Below the pieces are notes generated by a model. That model made no database searches, was not told the origin of the DNA, and saw only the letters and a list, made by a program, of their open reading frames with translations. DNA of 64,000 bases from Aquiluna sp. Lineage in GTDB: Bacteria; Actinomycetota; Actinomycetes; Actinomycetales; Microbacteriaceae. The first letter of the stretch is position 1. Each line of letters starts with the position of its first letter. The position numbers were made by a program, and so were the translations under genes. The stretch is from assembly GCA_029241985.1 (NCBI GenBank), contig JAQWUU010000043.1, forward strand, positions 1 to 64,000, written 5' to 3'. Of the stretch, positions 9,970 through 21,543 are shown in pieces.

Positions 9970-9998
9970 GGCGGCAGGTTTGGGGGAAACCTGCCGCC
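9970..9998. repeat. perfect 12-bp inverted repeat with 5-nt loop (GGCGGCAGGTTT-GGGGG-AAACCTGCCGCC)
   Basis: Read directly in the intergenic region between divergent cpaF-like and acs. Confidence 0.9.
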
Positions 9999-10273
9999 GG
10001 CGATGTCCACATGGGGGATGTGAGACACCGCAACTGATCTAGTCAGTATGTTGAGTCTACAAAGAAATCAGCTAATTTGTCCCCCATAACGGGGAATTCA
10101 CAGAAAAAGTCCAACTTTTGAAGAAAAAAGTTTGAAAAAGGCCCTACTCCTCAGCCTCTCCACGGAAGAAATACCCCGATGAAAAGCGATAGCCTTCTCA
10201 AGAGTATTCAAGCCCGCTGTTAAATTAGTGTTTCAGATCATCGGCACAGAAAAGATTAGCCTGGAGGACCAAG

Positions 10274-12247
10274 TTGTCTGAGCAACATGAAATCGAAAAC
10301 CTACTTCACGAAACAAGAACCTTTGCCCCGAGCAAAGAATTTTCGAGTAATGCCATCGCGCAGCCTGAGATCTATGAGCAGGCAAAAACAGACAGCCTCA
10401 GTTTCTGGGCGAACAAGGCCAACGAGCTGCATTGGCACAAGCCCTTCAATGAAGTTTTAGATTTCAGCAACGCTCCATTTGCTAAGTGGTTTGCAGACGG
10501 CGAACTGAACATCAGTTATAACTGCCTCGACCGTCACGTCGAGGCAGGTTGGGGTAAGAGGGTTGCTCTATTTTTTGAGGGTGAACCGGGTGACACAAAG
10601 GTTTACACCTATCTAGATCTGCTACAAGCAGTAAAGAAAGCTGCAAATGTTCTGATCAAAATGGGTGTTGAACCCGGAGACAGAGTCGCAATCTACCTGC
10701 CGATGATTCCTGAGGCGATCATTGCAATGCAAGCCGTGGCGAGAATCGGAGCGGTTCATTCGGTCGTCTTTGGCGGATTCAGCGCAGATTCGCTGGCATC
10801 GAGAATTCAAGATGCCAGAGCCAAGGTTGTGATCACCGCGGACGGTGGTTACAGAAAAGGCAAAGCTAGCGCCCTAAAGCCAGCGGTGGACAGCGCTCTC
10901 GAAGGAGATAGATGTCCAAGTGTCGAGCACGTTTTAGTTGTGAAGCGCACCGGCCAAGATGTTCAATGGGATTCCGCTAGAGATGTTTGGTGGGAAGAGC
11001 AAATGCAGACAGTGGACACCGAGCATGAGGCTCAGGGCTTCAATGCCGAGCACCCGCTATTTATTCTTTACACCTCCGGAACAACCGGTAAGCCAAAAGG
11101 CATTCTTCACACCACCGGCGGCTACCTCACACAGGTAGCTTTCACTCACAAGAATGTTTTTGATCTCCATGAGGGCCAAGACGTCTACTGGTGCACAGCG
11201 GATGTTGGCTGGATTACTGGTCACTCCTATGTGGCATACGGACCACTTGCAAACGGTGCAACGCAGGTTATTTACGAAGGTGCGCCTGATACACCAGACT
11301 GGGGTCGCTGGTGGGACATAATTCAGAAGTACCACGTCAGCATTTTCTACACCGCGCCTACCGCCATAAGAAGTTTTATGAAGCTTGGCGACGGTGTTGT
11401 GAGCCACTACGACCTTTCCAGCATTCGAGTGCTCGGATCTGTCGGTGAACCCATTAACCCAGAGGCTTGGATGTGGTACCGAAATGTAATTGGATCTGGG
11501 ACGGCTCCAATTGTTGACACCTGGTGGCAGACCGAGACCGGGGCGATCATGGTTTCTCCGCTGCCAGGAATCACCAGCACCAAGCCAGGCAGCGCTCAGG
11601 TGCCATTGCCGGGAATTGAGATGGCCATTCTTGATGAGCAAGGAAAGCCAGTAGGACCCGGACACGGTGGCTACTTGGCAATCACAGAGCCCTGGCCTTC
11701 AATGCTTAGAGGAATCTGGGGAGACCCAGAAAGATTCAAAGAGACCTACTGGTCACGGTTTGAAGGCATCTACTTCGCAGGCGACGGCGCCAAATTCGAC
11801 GAAGATGGAGATCTTTGGCTGCTTGGACGCGTTGACGACGTCATGAACATCTCCGGCCACCGCCTCAGCACCGCCGAAATCGAATCGGCTTTGGTAGCGC
11901 ACCCTTACGTGGCAGAAGCAGCCGTTGTGGGTGCAGCGGATGAGACAACCGGTCAAGCAGTTGTTGCGTTTGTGATTCTCATGAAAGAAAAGCTGGCTGA
12001 ACTAGGCAGCGAAGCTGACACCTCAAAAATCCTTCGTGACCACGTAGCGAAAGAAATTGGCCCGATCGCGAAGCCTCGGACTATTTTCGTCGTGAGTGAA
12101 CTTCCAAAGACCAGGTCTGGCAAAATCATGCGCAGGTTGTTGAAGGATGTCGCAGAGGACAGGCCAATTGGAGATGTCACCACCTTGGCAGACACCTCCG
12201 TGATGGACACCATAAGCTCCAAGATCGATTCCGGAGTAACCGACTAA
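10274..12247 (+). CDS. acs: acetate--CoA ligase (acetyl-CoA synthetase)
   Basis: 657 aa; 'YTSGTTGKPKGILHTTGGYL', 'VDDVMNISGHRLSTAEIESAL', 'PKTRSGKIMRR'; TTG start. Confidence 0.96.
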   Translation: MSEQHEIENLLHETRTFAPSKEFSSNAIAQPEIYEQAKTDSLSFWANKANELHWHKPFNEVLDFSNAPFAKWFADGELNISYNCLDRHVEAGWGKRVALFFEGEPGDTKVYTYLDLLQAVKKAANVLIKMGVEPGDRVAIYLPMIPEAIIAMQAVARIGAVHSVVFGGFSADSLASRIQDARAKVVITADGGYRKGKASALKPAVDSALEGDRCPSVEHVLVVKRTGQDVQWDSARDVWWEEQMQTVDTEHEAQGFNAEHPLFILYTSGTTGKPKGILHTTGGYLTQVAFTHKNVFDLHEGQDVYWCTADVGWITGHSYVAYGPLANGATQVIYEGAPDTPDWGRWWDIIQKYHVSIFYTAPTAIRSFMKLGDGVVSHYDLSSIRVLGSVGEPINPEAWMWYRNVIGSGTAPIVDTWWQTETGAIMVSPLPGITSTKPGSAQVPLPGIEMAILDEQGKPVGPGHGGYLAITEPWPSMLRGIWGDPERFKETYWSRFEGIYFAGDGAKFDEDGDLWLLGRVDDVMNISGHRLSTAEIESALVAHPYVAEAAVVGAADETTGQAVVAFVILMKEKLAELGSEADTSKILRDHVAKEIGPIAKPRTIFVVSELPKTRSGKIMRRLLKDVAEDRPIGDVTTLADTSVMDTISSKIDSGVTD

Positions 12248-12685
12248 ATGATCCGAGTCGCCGAACCCGGTGACCGCGAGGCGATTATCAGCCTGCTGGT
12301 AGGTTTCTCAGCAGAGGCTGGGACGAAGCTTTCCTTAGATCATCTAAATCAGGGCTTAGGGCCACTGTTGCAAGACAACCAGCACGGCGTCGTACTCGTT
12401 GCTGTGAGTAATGACGAAATAGTCGGTTACTGCGTAATTGGTTGGAGCTGGGGCATTGAATCTGGCGGTCAAGAAGCACTCATTGATGAAGTGTTTGTTC
12501 TAAATAGCCATCGCAACAGTGGAATCGGCTCTTCACTCATTGCAGGCGCTCTGGAATCAGCTAGCGAGCGAGGAGCAAAAGCAGTTTTTCTAGAAACCGA
12601 AAATGACAACCCTGGTTCTCGCAAACTTTATGAGAAACATGGTTTCAACATTGAACATTCGCTCTGGATGCGAAAGCTTCTCTAG
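12248..12685 (+). CDS. GNAT-family N-acetyltransferase
   Basis: 'IDEVFVLNSHRNSGIGSSLIAGALESA...NDNPGSRKLYEKHGF'. Confidence 0.9.
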   Translation: MIRVAEPGDREAIISLLVGFSAEAGTKLSLDHLNQGLGPLLQDNQHGVVLVAVSNDEIVGYCVIGWSWGIESGGQEALIDEVFVLNSHRNSGIGSSLIAGALESASERGAKAVFLETENDNPGSRKLYEKHGFNIEHSLWMRKLL

Positions 12686-13147
12686 CTAGACAAACTCCAC
12701 AATTAGCTCAACTTCAACCGGCGCATCGAGCGGCAGCACGGAGACTCCTACTGCGCTTCTGGCATGCTTTCCAGCATCACCAAAGACCTGCTGGAGGAAT
12801 TCGGAAGCTCCGTTTATGACCGATGGCTGGGCTGAGAACTCCGGTACTGAAGAAACAAAACCAACCACCTTCACAATTTGTTTGATTCGGTCAAGGTCAC
12901 CGATCACTGACTTCACCGCAGCCAATGCGTTAAGCGCACAGCGCTCTGCTATTTCAGCTCCATAAGCTGCATCAATTTCTTGACCGAGCTTTCCGGTGGC
13001 CATTAGCTTGCCGTCTATCAGCGGAATCTGTCCGGCCGTGAAAACAAGGTTTCCTGAAATCATGGCTGGTAAGTATGAGCCGGCAGGCGTTGCTACAGCT
13101 GGAAGTGTGTGACCAAGTTCAGTTAGCCTTTGCTCGATCTGGCTCAC
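12686..13147 (-). CDS. RidA family protein
   Basis: 'AGSYLPAMISGNLVFTAGQIPLIDGKLMATGKLGQEI'; the GTG at 13147 overlaps the DUF4177 stop and fits better than the track start at 13291. Confidence 0.9.
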   Translation of the reverse strand: MSQIEQRLTELGHTLPAVATPAGSYLPAMISGNLVFTAGQIPLIDGKLMATGKLGQEIDAAYGAEIAERCALNALAAVKSVIGDLDRIKQIVKVVGFVSSVPEFSAQPSVINGASEFLQQVFGDAGKHARSAVGVSVLPLDAPVEVELIVEFV

Positions 13148-13299
13148 TCTGTCACCGGCTTTTTTAGGAAGGCAATTAGTCCGCCCTGAGGTCCGGTGGT
13201 TACTTGAACCAGCTCCCAGCCCTGATTGCCCCAGGTGTTCAGAATCTGGGTTTCTTTGTGCAGCAATAGCGGCGTAGTTACATACTCCCACTTGGTCAT
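13144..13299 (-). CDS. DUF4177-like small protein, 51 aa (absent from the supplied ORF track)
   Basis: Manual translation: MTKWEYVTTPLLLHKETQILNTWGNQGWELVQVTTGPQGGLIAFLKKPVTE*; GTGA overlap with RidA. Confidence 0.9.
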   Translation of the reverse strand: MTKWEYVTTPLLLHKETQILNTWGNQGWELVQVTTGPQGGLIAFLKKPVTE

Positions 13300-13341
13300 T
13301 TCACAGCTCCATTTCAGCCTATTGCGAGTATCCTAGAGCCT

Positions 13342-15891
13342 ATGTCTGGCAGTTCTAAGTCTTCAACGCTTTCAAGTCTTCTCAAGTTTGGCTTGCTGAG
13401 CGCCGTAGCTGGCATCCTGTCAGTATCACTTCTCGCTCCTGCAGTTGCAGTCGCCGGCGTAGCCGCGACAACTTCAATCGGAATGTTCGAGGGACTACCG
13501 GCATACATAAAGCCCGTGAATGCGTCTCAGTCCTCAACGATCTATGCATTGCGCGATGGCCAAACTGAACAAATAGCAACTTTCTTCCACGAAAACCGGG
13601 TTGAAGTTCCATTTGAGGAAATCTCCGAGAACTTAATCAACGCCGTAATCGCGACTGAGGACCCCAGGTTCTATGAGCACGGTGGTGTGGATATCATTTC
13701 CCTTATCCGCGCAACCCTGACAAACCTTGCAACTTTCGGTGAGGGGCCTGGAGCCTCGACAATCACAATGCAGTACGTCAGACAATCGATGGTTGAGGCC
13801 GCAAACCTTTCTGGAGACACAACTGCTGTCCAAGCCGCCACTGAAGTCAGTGTCGAGCGTAAACTTCGCGAAATTAGACTTGCGATTGCACTGGAAAAGC
13901 AGGTATCGAAGAAGGAAATTCTTGCCGGCTACCTAAACCTGGTGTTCTTAGGCAACCAAATCAATGGCGTTGAAACTGCTTCGCAGTACTACTTCGGTAG
14001 ATCCGCAAAAGACCTAAACGTTCCGCAGGCCGCTTATCTGGCAGGAATGCTCAAGTCTCCGAACGATTACAAGCCGGATGATTCAGGCAACCTTGAACGT
14101 GGAATGAGTCGCCGAAACTACGTACTTCAGAACATGGCCGACGAGGGTTACATCACTCAAATTCAGGCCGATTCTTATAAAGCTTCACCAATTCAAACAA
14201 GCATCACCAAAACTCAACAGGGCTGTGAAGAAAACCAAGTAACAGCGTTCTTCTGTGATTACACGGTTTGGACCATAAGGAACTCACCTGAGTTTGGCGT
14301 TCAATCTGAAGACCGGGAGATGCTCCTTCGTCGTGGTGGGCTTGAGATTTACACAACCATTGACTTGGACATTCAACAAGCGGCCTGGGATGCTGTCATG
14401 ACAAACCTGCCACCTGATAACGAGTGGGGCTTCGGCACCGCATCAGTGTCAGTTGAAGTTGGAACCGGTCGAATAGTAGCCATGGCCCAGAACAGGTTCT
14501 TCGACCAGAGCGATACCCCAGAGGTGGGCCGCACGAGCGTGAACTTCAACTCAGATAAGCCATACGGTGGCTCTTCTGGTTTCCAACCTGGCTCGACATA
14601 TAAAGTTTTCACCCTTGCCGAGTGGTTAAAGAATGGCTACACGCTTGGTGACCATGTCGACGGTCGTATTTTCACCGGCGAAGATGTAGACCTAGATGGT
14701 GAGCCCGACAAAGTCAAGATTTGGGACGTGTCCAAGGACTTCCGTGCCACATGTGGCGGCGTTGTAGGCCTTTGGGAGGTCAACAACTCTGGTGACAACA
14801 CGATTGATGACATCAGTGTTCGTCAAGCAGTAGTCACATCACAGAACACAGCGTTTGCTGCCATGGCTTCTCAGCTAGACCTCTGTGCCATTCGAGACAC
14901 GGCAGAAGCATTCGGTGTTCACCGGGCCGACGGCGACGAGCTTCTGTATGTGCCATCGGCAATCCTTGGCACGAATGAGATTGCGCCACTAACCATGGCG
15001 GCGGCTTACGCGGGAATCTCAAATGGTGGGGTCTATTGCTCCCCAATAGCAATCGACAGGGTTGTGCTCCGTAAAACCCGAGAAGAGATTCCTGTTCCAG
15101 AAAGCCTATGTAACCAGTCAGTGACACCTGAAGTTTCTGCGGCAATGATCGATGCCATGAAAGGCGTAGTCTCCGGAGGCACGGGAGCTGCTGCAAACAC
15201 CAATGATGGCACCCCGCTGGCTGGTAAAACCGGAACAACAGACGATCGCATCCACACCTGGATGGCTGGATTCTCAAGCGAAGTTGCAACCGCCACCTGG
15301 GTTGGAAACGTAGTTGGGCTTCTCCCGCAGAGCAACAAGTCAGTAAACGGCCGCGCCGTTTCGACGATCAGGCATGCGGTGTGGCGCGAAGTGATGCTGG
15401 AAGTAAATCAGCACTATGACGAGGTTCAGTTCCCTGCAGCAAATCCAAGATACGTCTCCCCTTCAATGCGAGCGATTCCAGAGGTTGCGGGCTTTGACCT
15501 AGAAACCGCGAAGGTCCAACTAATCACAGGTGACCTAAACGTTCAGGTCGTTGAAATCCCAGTTGCCTCCAGCAAGTTGGTTGGGACCGTTGCATACACA
15601 TTCCCAGCTGCCGGCGAATCTGTGCCAAGGGGCTCAATAATTGAGGTTTACATTTCCTCTGGAGGACAGTTGGTTATGCCAGACGTCTCCGGGCTCTCAC
15701 TGCAAGAAGCCTCTACACAGCTTGAGCTCTTTGGCCTTTTCCCTACCTACCCTCAGCCAAGCCAGTATTGGATGTTGAATCTCTGCAACCCAGAGCTACC
15801 TAATGATTCAGTGCACTCCACGATCCCTGCAGCAGGCGAGGACGTGCTCGTTGCAAGCGCCGTGATTGTGCAGCCAAACGCATGTGGCTAA
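13342..15891 (+). CDS. bifunctional penicillin-binding protein (transglycosylase/transpeptidase) with PASTA domains
   Basis: 'VIATEDPRFYEHGGVD', 'GSTYKVFTLAEWL', 'AGKTGTTDD', C-terminal PASTA-like 'MPDVSGLSLQEASTQLE'. Confidence 0.96.
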   Translation: MSGSSKSSTLSSLLKFGLLSAVAGILSVSLLAPAVAVAGVAATTSIGMFEGLPAYIKPVNASQSSTIYALRDGQTEQIATFFHENRVEVPFEEISENLINAVIATEDPRFYEHGGVDIISLIRATLTNLATFGEGPGASTITMQYVRQSMVEAANLSGDTTAVQAATEVSVERKLREIRLAIALEKQVSKKEILAGYLNLVFLGNQINGVETASQYYFGRSAKDLNVPQAAYLAGMLKSPNDYKPDDSGNLERGMSRRNYVLQNMADEGYITQIQADSYKASPIQTSITKTQQGCEENQVTAFFCDYTVWTIRNSPEFGVQSEDREMLLRRGGLEIYTTIDLDIQQAAWDAVMTNLPPDNEWGFGTASVSVEVGTGRIVAMAQNRFFDQSDTPEVGRTSVNFNSDKPYGGSSGFQPGSTYKVFTLAEWLKNGYTLGDHVDGRIFTGEDVDLDGEPDKVKIWDVSKDFRATCGGVVGLWEVNNSGDNTIDDISVRQAVVTSQNTAFAAMASQLDLCAIRDTAEAFGVHRADGDELLYVPSAILGTNEIAPLTMAAAYAGISNGGVYCSPIAIDRVVLRKTREEIPVPESLCNQSVTPEVSAAMIDAMKGVVSGGTGAAANTNDGTPLAGKTGTTDDRIHTWMAGFSSEVATATWVGNVVGLLPQSNKSVNGRAVSTIRHAVWREVMLEVNQHYDEVQFPAANPRYVSPSMRAIPEVAGFDLETAKVQLITGDLNVQVVEIPVASSKLVGTVAYTFPAAGESVPRGSIIEVYISSGGQLVMPDVSGLSLQEASTQLELFGLFPTYPQPSQYWMLNLCNPELPNDSVHSTIPAAGEDVLVASAVIVQPNACG

Positions 15892-16709
15892 CTGGCAATT
15901 CCGGCCCGTTCAAGCTGCACAAGCTGGAAGTAGAAAGCATCAAGGCCAAAGGCCTTAGGATTCTGCACATTTCAGATCTTCATTTTGCCCCCGGGCAAGA
16001 AGCAAAGACGCACTTTCTTGCAGGCCTCGCAGACCTTAAGCCGGATCTTGTAATCAATACCGGTGACAACCTTGGTCATCAACATGCCATAAATCCAGTG
16101 CTTAGAGCGCTGGAGCCACTCATGGAATTTCCCGGGGTGTTTGTGAATGGCAGCAATGATTACCGAGCTCCAAAACCAAGAAACCCACTGAAGTATTTTC
16201 AGGGCCCGTCCGAAGTTTCCTCAGCCCCCAATTTGGACACCGGCCGATTTACTTCAGAGCTGCAGGGTGCAGGTTGGCTGGATCTAAATAACCAATCGGG
16301 TCAGCTTTCAATAAACGGGCAAGAAATAGGCTTCTTGGGCCTTGATGACCCACACGAAAACCTTGACAACATTCAGTCGCTGGATGCGCAAGCTAGTCAG
16401 ATCGACAGCGTAGATCTAAAAATAGCAGTGGCACACGCTCCATACTTGCGAGTGATAGATGCGTTCGTAGCGCGGGGTGCAGACCTGATGTTTGCTGGAC
16501 ACACGCATGGCGGGCAAGTATGCCTGCCCGGCCAAAAAGCTCTTGTCACGAACTGCGACCTACCAACAAAATATGCCAGTGGGTTGTCAGCTTGGGGAAA
16601 CGAAGAGCACCAGTCTTTGCTTCACGTTTCAAACGGCATCGGTTGTTCCATCTATGCACCTATGAGGCTTTTTTGCCCACCGAGTGCAACGCTCATCACT
16701 TTGAAATAG
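15882..16709 (+). CDS. metallophosphoesterase
   Basis: 'ILHISDLHFAPG', 'INTGDNLGH', 'NGSNDY', 'FAGHTHGGQVCLPG'. Confidence 0.95.
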   Translation: MWLTGNSGPFKLHKLEVESIKAKGLRILHISDLHFAPGQEAKTHFLAGLADLKPDLVINTGDNLGHQHAINPVLRALEPLMEFPGVFVNGSNDYRAPKPRNPLKYFQGPSEVSSAPNLDTGRFTSELQGAGWLDLNNQSGQLSINGQEIGFLGLDDPHENLDNIQSLDAQASQIDSVDLKIAVAHAPYLRVIDAFVARGADLMFAGHTHGGQVCLPGQKALVTNCDLPTKYASGLSAWGNEEHQSLLHVSNGIGCSIYAPMRLFCPPSATLITLK

Positions 16710-16713
16710 GGAA

Positions 16714-17781
16714 CTAGCCCAATTCCGCTGCTACAAGCTCCGCAATCTCATAGGTGTTCAAAGCTGCACCTTTTCGAAGGTTGTCTCCAACAACAAATAG
16801 ATCGATTGTGTTGGGGAAGTCTTCGGACTGCCTGATTCGACCTACAAATGTCGGATCCTGACCAGCAACGTGTTCCGGGGTTGGGTAAATGTCCTTAGAT
16901 GGATCGTCCATGACGACAACCGTCGGCTGCTTTTCCAAAAGCTCGCGAACATCGTCTGCCGACAATTCGTTCTTGAACGTGGCATGGACCGCAAGACTGT
17001 GGCTGACCTGAACTGGCACGCGAACGCAAGTTGCCGCCACCTTTAGGCCTGGGATCCCAAGGATTTTCCTGGATTCGTTTCTGACCTTCAGTTCCTCTGA
17101 TGTGTGGCCACCAGGCTTGAAGCCACCTGCCGCCGGGATTACGTTCAGGGCAATCGGATTCGACCATGGAGAATCTGCCTGGACGACACCTTGGGCCTCC
17201 AAGGTGTTAGAAACGCTATCGGTTGTCAGCCCAGCCTCTGGGTTTGTCGCTAAAGCCTTGATTTCATTGGCGAGCCTATCTATGCCAGGAGTTCCGGCAC
17301 CGGAAACAGCTTGGTAGCTAGCGACAACCAGCTCGGTTAGTTCCCATTTATGATGAAGCGCGCCAAGGGCAGCCATCATCGTCAAAGTAGTGCAGTTCGG
17401 GTTTGCAATGATTCCAAGAGGTCTAGATTTCGCCATGTGAGGGTTTACCTCAGGGACCACCAATGGAACTTCAGGGTTCATCCTGAAGGCTGCTGAGTTA
17501 TCTACTGCCACGACACCTTTGGCTGCTGCTATTGGAGCCCAGGCTTCAGAAACTTCATCTGGAACATCAAACATCGCAATATCTATGCCATCAAACGCCT
17601 CTTCCGAAAGGACCACAACGGTGACGTCTTGACCGTGAACCTGAATTTTTTTGCCAGCGCTTCTGGCTGAAGCGATCAACCTGATTTCACCCCAAATGTT
17701 TTCCCTGGAGTTAATGATGTCGATCATTACGGTGCCAACAGCGCCGGTTGCACCGACAAGTGCGAGATTTGGTTTTGACAT
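16714..17781 (-). CDS. asd: aspartate-semialdehyde dehydrogenase
   Basis: '[18 protein letters not shown]', '[19 protein letters not shown]'. Confidence 0.96.
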   Translation of the reverse strand: MSKPNLALVGATGAVGTVMIDIINSRENIWGEIRLIASARSAGKKIQVHGQDVTVVVLSEEAFDGIDIAMFDVPDEVSEAWAPIAAAKGVVAVDNSAAFRMNPEVPLVVPEVNPHMAKSRPLGIIANPNCTTLTMMAALGALHHKWELTELVVASYQAVSGAGTPGIDRLANEIKALATNPEAGLTTDSVSNTLEAQGVVQADSPWSNPIALNVIPAAGGFKPGGHTSEELKVRNESRKILGIPGLKVAATCVRVPVQVSHSLAVHATFKNELSADDVRELLEKQPTVVVMDDPSKDIYPTPEHVAGQDPTFVGRIRQSEDFPNTIDLFVVGDNLRKGAALNTYEIAELVAAELG

Positions 17782-17783
17782 TA

Positions 17784-19052
17784 TTACCTACCGGTTCCTG
17801 CATAGATGATTGCGGTATCGGCGGCATCTAGTTCAAATGCCGAGTGAACAATCCTGGTGGCTTCCTTTAGCTGGTCAGCTCGAGTCACGACGGAAATCCT
17901 GATCTCCGAAGTTGAAATCATCTCAATGTTGATGCCGGCTTTGGCAAGTGCGCCGAACAGTTTCGCCGATACTCCAGAAGAAGTCTTCATTCCAGCGCCA
18001 ACGATGGATAGCTTTCCAATTTCGTCGTCATAGGTAACCGACGCGAAACCGACCTCAGTTTGGCGATCCTTCAGGGCCTGAACCACCTTGTGGCGATCAG
18101 AGTGAGGGAGGGTCATTGAAATGTCGCTTAGCTTGGACTCCGTTGTCGAAACGTTCTGAACGATCATGTCGATGTTGGCGCCTGCCTCGGACACAATCTG
18201 GAAGACCTCGGCAGCCTTGCCTGGCCTATCCGGCAAACCAATGACGGTCACCTTTGACTGAGTGTCATCGGTTGCAACACCTGAAACGATTGGCTCTTCC
18301 ATGTCATCTCCTGCTCTAGCTGTGTAAACGAGTGTTCCTGGGTCGGTACTGAATGAAGACCTAACTCGCAAAGGAACCTGGTGTCTCCTTGCGAACTCAA
18401 CAGCACGGATATAAAGAATTTTGGCACCTGAGGATGAGAGCTCCAGCATTGAGTCGATGTCGATTTGAGCGAGCTTATGGGCCCTCGGGACAATTCTTGG
18501 ATCTGCCGTGTACACGCCGTCCACATCAGAATAGATTTCACACATTGAAGCGCTCAGCGCAGCAGCCAGAGCCACGGCAGTGGTGTCTGAGCCACCTCGA
18601 CCAAGGGTCGTGGTGTCACCATTTTCAAAGCTAAAGCCTTGGAAACCAGCCACAATCGCTATTTCGTGATTGTCTAGAGACTCTCGAATTCTGGTCGGCT
18701 CGAGCTTCCAAATTCTGGCTTGGCCGTGTTCTGAATCAGTGGAGATCCCAGCTTGATAGCCCGTAAAGGACTTGGCTTTGCCGCCCTGCTCCTTGATGGC
18801 CATTGCCAACAATGACATCGAAATTCGCTCGCCGGCAGTCAGCAATACATCCATTTCTCTTCCACCTGTTGGGGAGGAAGAAACGGAGTTAGCTAAATCG
18901 ATTAGGTCATCGGTGGTGTCTCCCATGGCAGAAACCACTACGCAGACCTGGTTCCCCTCGGCCTGAGTCTGCAGAACGCGCGAAGCAATAAGTTTGATCT
19001 TCTCAGCGTCAGCAACGGAAGATCCTCCATATTTCTGCACAATGATTGGCAA
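17784..19052 (-). CDS. lysC: aspartate kinase
   Basis: '[16 protein letters not shown]', '[19 protein letters not shown]' and C-terminal ACT domains. Confidence 0.96.
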   Translation of the reverse strand: MPIIVQKYGGSSVADAEKIKLIASRVLQTQAEGNQVCVVVSAMGDTTDDLIDLANSVSSSPTGGREMDVLLTAGERISMSLLAMAIKEQGGKAKSFTGYQAGISTDSEHGQARIWKLEPTRIRESLDNHEIAIVAGFQGFSFENGDTTTLGRGGSDTTAVALAAALSASMCEIYSDVDGVYTADPRIVPRAHKLAQIDIDSMLELSSSGAKILYIRAVEFARRHQVPLRVRSSFSTDPGTLVYTARAGDDMEEPIVSGVATDDTQSKVTVIGLPDRPGKAAEVFQIVSEAGANIDMIVQNVSTTESKLSDISMTLPHSDRHKVVQALKDRQTEVGFASVTYDDEIGKLSIVGAGMKTSSGVSAKLFGALAKAGINIEMISTSEIRISVVTRADQLKEATRIVHSAFELDAADTAIIYAGTGR

Positions 19053-19102
19053 ATTGGCTCCTGTTTTTGGGGAATCATGCCCTCATTGGCATTTGGACAA
19101 GT

Positions 19103-19699
19103 CTAGTTGACTCTCTTGCGACCCTCGAAAGCCCTGCCCAAAGTCATGTCATCCGCATATTCCAAATCGCCACCGACTGGAAGACCCGATGCGAGCTTAG
19201 ACACGGTGATTTCCATTGAACCCAAAAGACGAATCAGATAGGTGGCGGTAGCTTCACCTTCAAGGTTTGGGTTTGTAGCGAGAATCACCTCTGTAATTTC
19301 AGGGTTAGCAAGCCGTTTCAGTAAATCTTTTATTCTCAACTGGTCGGGGCCGATCCCAATGATCGGAGAAATCGCGCCCCCAAGCACGTGGTACGTTCCT
19401 CGGAACTCCCGAGTGCGCTCAATGGCATTGATGTCTTTTGAATCTTCAACCACGCATATTGAAACAGTCTCGCGCTTCGGGTCTGTGCAGATCGAACATT
19501 TTTCGGCTTCCGAGACATTGCCACAAATTTCGCAGAAACGAACCTTTTCTTTGGCTTCTCGTAAAACATCGGCAAGCTCCAGGGCCACTTCACTATCAGT
19601 TTCGATTAGGTGAAAGGCAATTCTTTGTGCAGATTTTGGACCAATTCCGGGGAGTTTCCCCAGTTGATCCATTAGCTCTTGAATCACTCCGTCATACAT
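19103..19699 (-). CDS. recR: recombination mediator protein RecR
   Basis: '[20 protein letters not shown]', Cys4 zinc finger, Toprim '[14 protein letters not shown]'. Confidence 0.97.
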   Translation of the reverse strand: MYDGVIQELMDQLGKLPGIGPKSAQRIAFHLIETDSEVALELADVLREAKEKVRFCEICGNVSEAEKCSICTDPKRETVSICVVEDSKDINAIERTREFRGTYHVLGGAISPIIGIGPDQLRIKDLLKRLANPEITEVILATNPNLEGEATATYLIRLLGSMEITVSKLASGLPVGGDLEYADDMTLGRAFEGRKRVN

Positions 19700-21543
19700 C
19701 AGTTGTTCTCACTCTTGATTGGCTTGGCGCCTAGAACCTCTCGAAGCACAAACTCTCCCGCCTGCTCTTCAATTTTCGGTTCTTTTTCTGCCTCGGCTTC
19801 TGCTTCGGGCTTGCTCTCGGTTTTAGACTCAGTCTTTGGCTCGGTCTTGGGAGCTTTTTTTGGTTCAGGTGTGGTCAGTACAACCGGCTCGTTCTGAGCT
19901 TCAATTTCTTCAGGCGTTGTGAACTCCTCGGGTGGAGTGGGTTCAACAAGATTCTTGGTCTGTGGTTTTTCAGGTTGTTCGGCAACCTTGGCGCGGTACT
20001 TTACCGTCACTCCCAATTGCTCTCTAATCACCTGGCGCAGCACCTCAGATGCCCCCTGAGAAGCTTTGAATGCTGTGACGTCGTTCTGGCTCTGGAACAA
20101 CAGCGTAAGTACTTCGTCTTCGTAATCTATGACCTTTGTGGTGAAAGCCACTGCCCAGGCGGACCTCGACTGCTTCGACAATGCCTCAAGGATTAGAGGC
20201 CAAGCCGACTTCAGGGTTGAGGTAGTGATTGCCTGCGATGGGACCCTTGGTTCTACTTGAGCCGCGGACTGTTTTGTCTCTTCCTTGGAAGCTACAGGAG
20301 CCTTAGGTTCAACTTTTTGGATAACTTCTGTGGCGGGCTCAGCCGGCTCGGGAGTGGGTTTGGCAGGGGCGACCGAAGCCTGCGGCTGGCTTTGCTTCGG
20401 TGGCGCTGCTGGCTCCTGATGAACCTTCGCAATAGCTCGTTGGCTAACTGGAGCAAGCACTCTCGCGCATAGAAGCTCAAGTTGAAGCCTTGGGTTTGAA
20501 GCTGCTGCTGACTCTGACATCGCCCTAGAAGTTGCCTCAGCCGCAGCAGTCAAATCGGAGAGACCAAAACGATTTGCTTGGATTTCAAGCGCTTCGAACT
20601 GCTCTGGACCAATTCCACGGAGGATGGATTTGGCATCTTTGCCCAACGAGCTAACCAACATCAGGTCTCTGAGTCGTTCCATTAGATCTTCCAAGAATCT
20701 TCTGGCGTCTTGACCAGACTGGATAACCTTGTCTACTGCACTAAAGGCCTTAGCAGCATCTAGTTCTGCGAAAGCCTCTACTACTTCACTCATCAGGGAG
20801 TCATGTGTGAAGCCAAGTAGGTTCACTGCTCGTTGGTAGCTCACCTCTTTGGATTCACTGCCTGCGATCAGCTGGTCAAGAAGAGATAGCGCGTCTCTGA
20901 CGCTACCACCTGAGGCGCGAACCACCAATGGCATTACTCCTGCCTCAGCGGTGTAGCCTTCGCTCTCCAAAACTGTGGTCAGGTACTCAAGCAACTCCCC
21001 CGGCGGCACAAGCCTGAAAGGGTAGTGGTGAGTCCTGGAGCGGATTGTGCCAATTACTTTTTCCGGTTCGGTGGTGGCAAAAATAAACTTGACGTGCTCT
21101 GGCGGCTCTTCCACAATCTTGAGCAAGGCGTTGAAGCCCTGAGGAGTGACCATGTGGGCCTCGTCAAGGATGAAAATCTTGTAGCGATCTCTGGCTGGAG
21201 CGAAGATTGCCCGCTCACGCAAGTCCCTTGCATCGTCAACTCCGTTGTGACTAGCGGCATCTATTTCAACAACATCGAGGGAACCTGAGCCACCTCTTGC
21301 TAGTTCAATGCAACTGTCACATTTGCCGCAGGGTGTGTCCGTTGGGCCCTCTTTGCAGTTCAAGCATCGGGCCAGAATTCGGGCGCTTGTGGTCTTACCG
21401 CAGCCCCTGGGGCCAGAGAATAAATAAGCATGATTAACCCGGTCTGCTTTGAGCGCTGAGCGAAGCGGATCAGTGACCTGGCTCTGCCCAATTAGTTCGG
21501 CAAAGCTCTCGGGTCGATAGCGTCGATAGAGGGCTGTGGTCAC
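19699..21543 (-). CDS. dnaX: DNA polymerase III subunits gamma/tau
   Basis: '[24 protein letters not shown]', '[20 protein letters not shown]', '[23 protein letters not shown]'. Confidence 0.97.
   Translation of the reverse strand: MTTALYRRYRPESFAELIGQSQVTDPLRSALKADRVNHAYLFSGPRGCGKTTSARILARCLNCKEGPTDTPCGKCDSCIELARGGSGSLDVVEIDAASHNGVDDARDLRERAIFAPARDRYKIFILDEAHMVTPQGFNALLKIVEEPPEHVKFIFATTEPEKVIGTIRSRTHHYPFRLVPPGELLEYLTTVLESEGYTAEAGVMPLVVRASGGSVRDALSLLDQLIAGSESKEVSYQRAVNLLGFTHDSLMSEVVEAFAELDAAKAFSAVDKVIQSGQDARRFLEDLMERLRDLMLVSSLGKDAKSILRGIGPEQFEALEIQANRFGLSDLTAAAEATSRAMSESAAASNPRLQLELLCARVLAPVSQRAIAKVHQEPAAPPKQSQPQASVAPAKPTPEPAEPATEVIQKVEPKAPVASKEETKQSAAQVEPRVPSQAITTSTLKSAWPLILEALSKQSRSAWAVAFTTKVIDYEDEVLTLLFQSQNDVTAFKASQGASEVLRQVIREQLGVTVKYRAKVAEQPEKPQTKNLVEPTPPEEFTTPEEIEAQNEPVVLTTPEPKKAPKTEPKTESKTESKPEAEAEAEKEPKIEEQAGEFVLREVLGAKPIKSENN

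Noticed and set aside
19780-19870. Repetitive Glu/Lys/Thr codons in dnaX as a DNA repeat or recombination site
   Set aside because: This is the low-complexity linker in the tau region, common in actinobacterial DnaX. No exact long repeat was seen.
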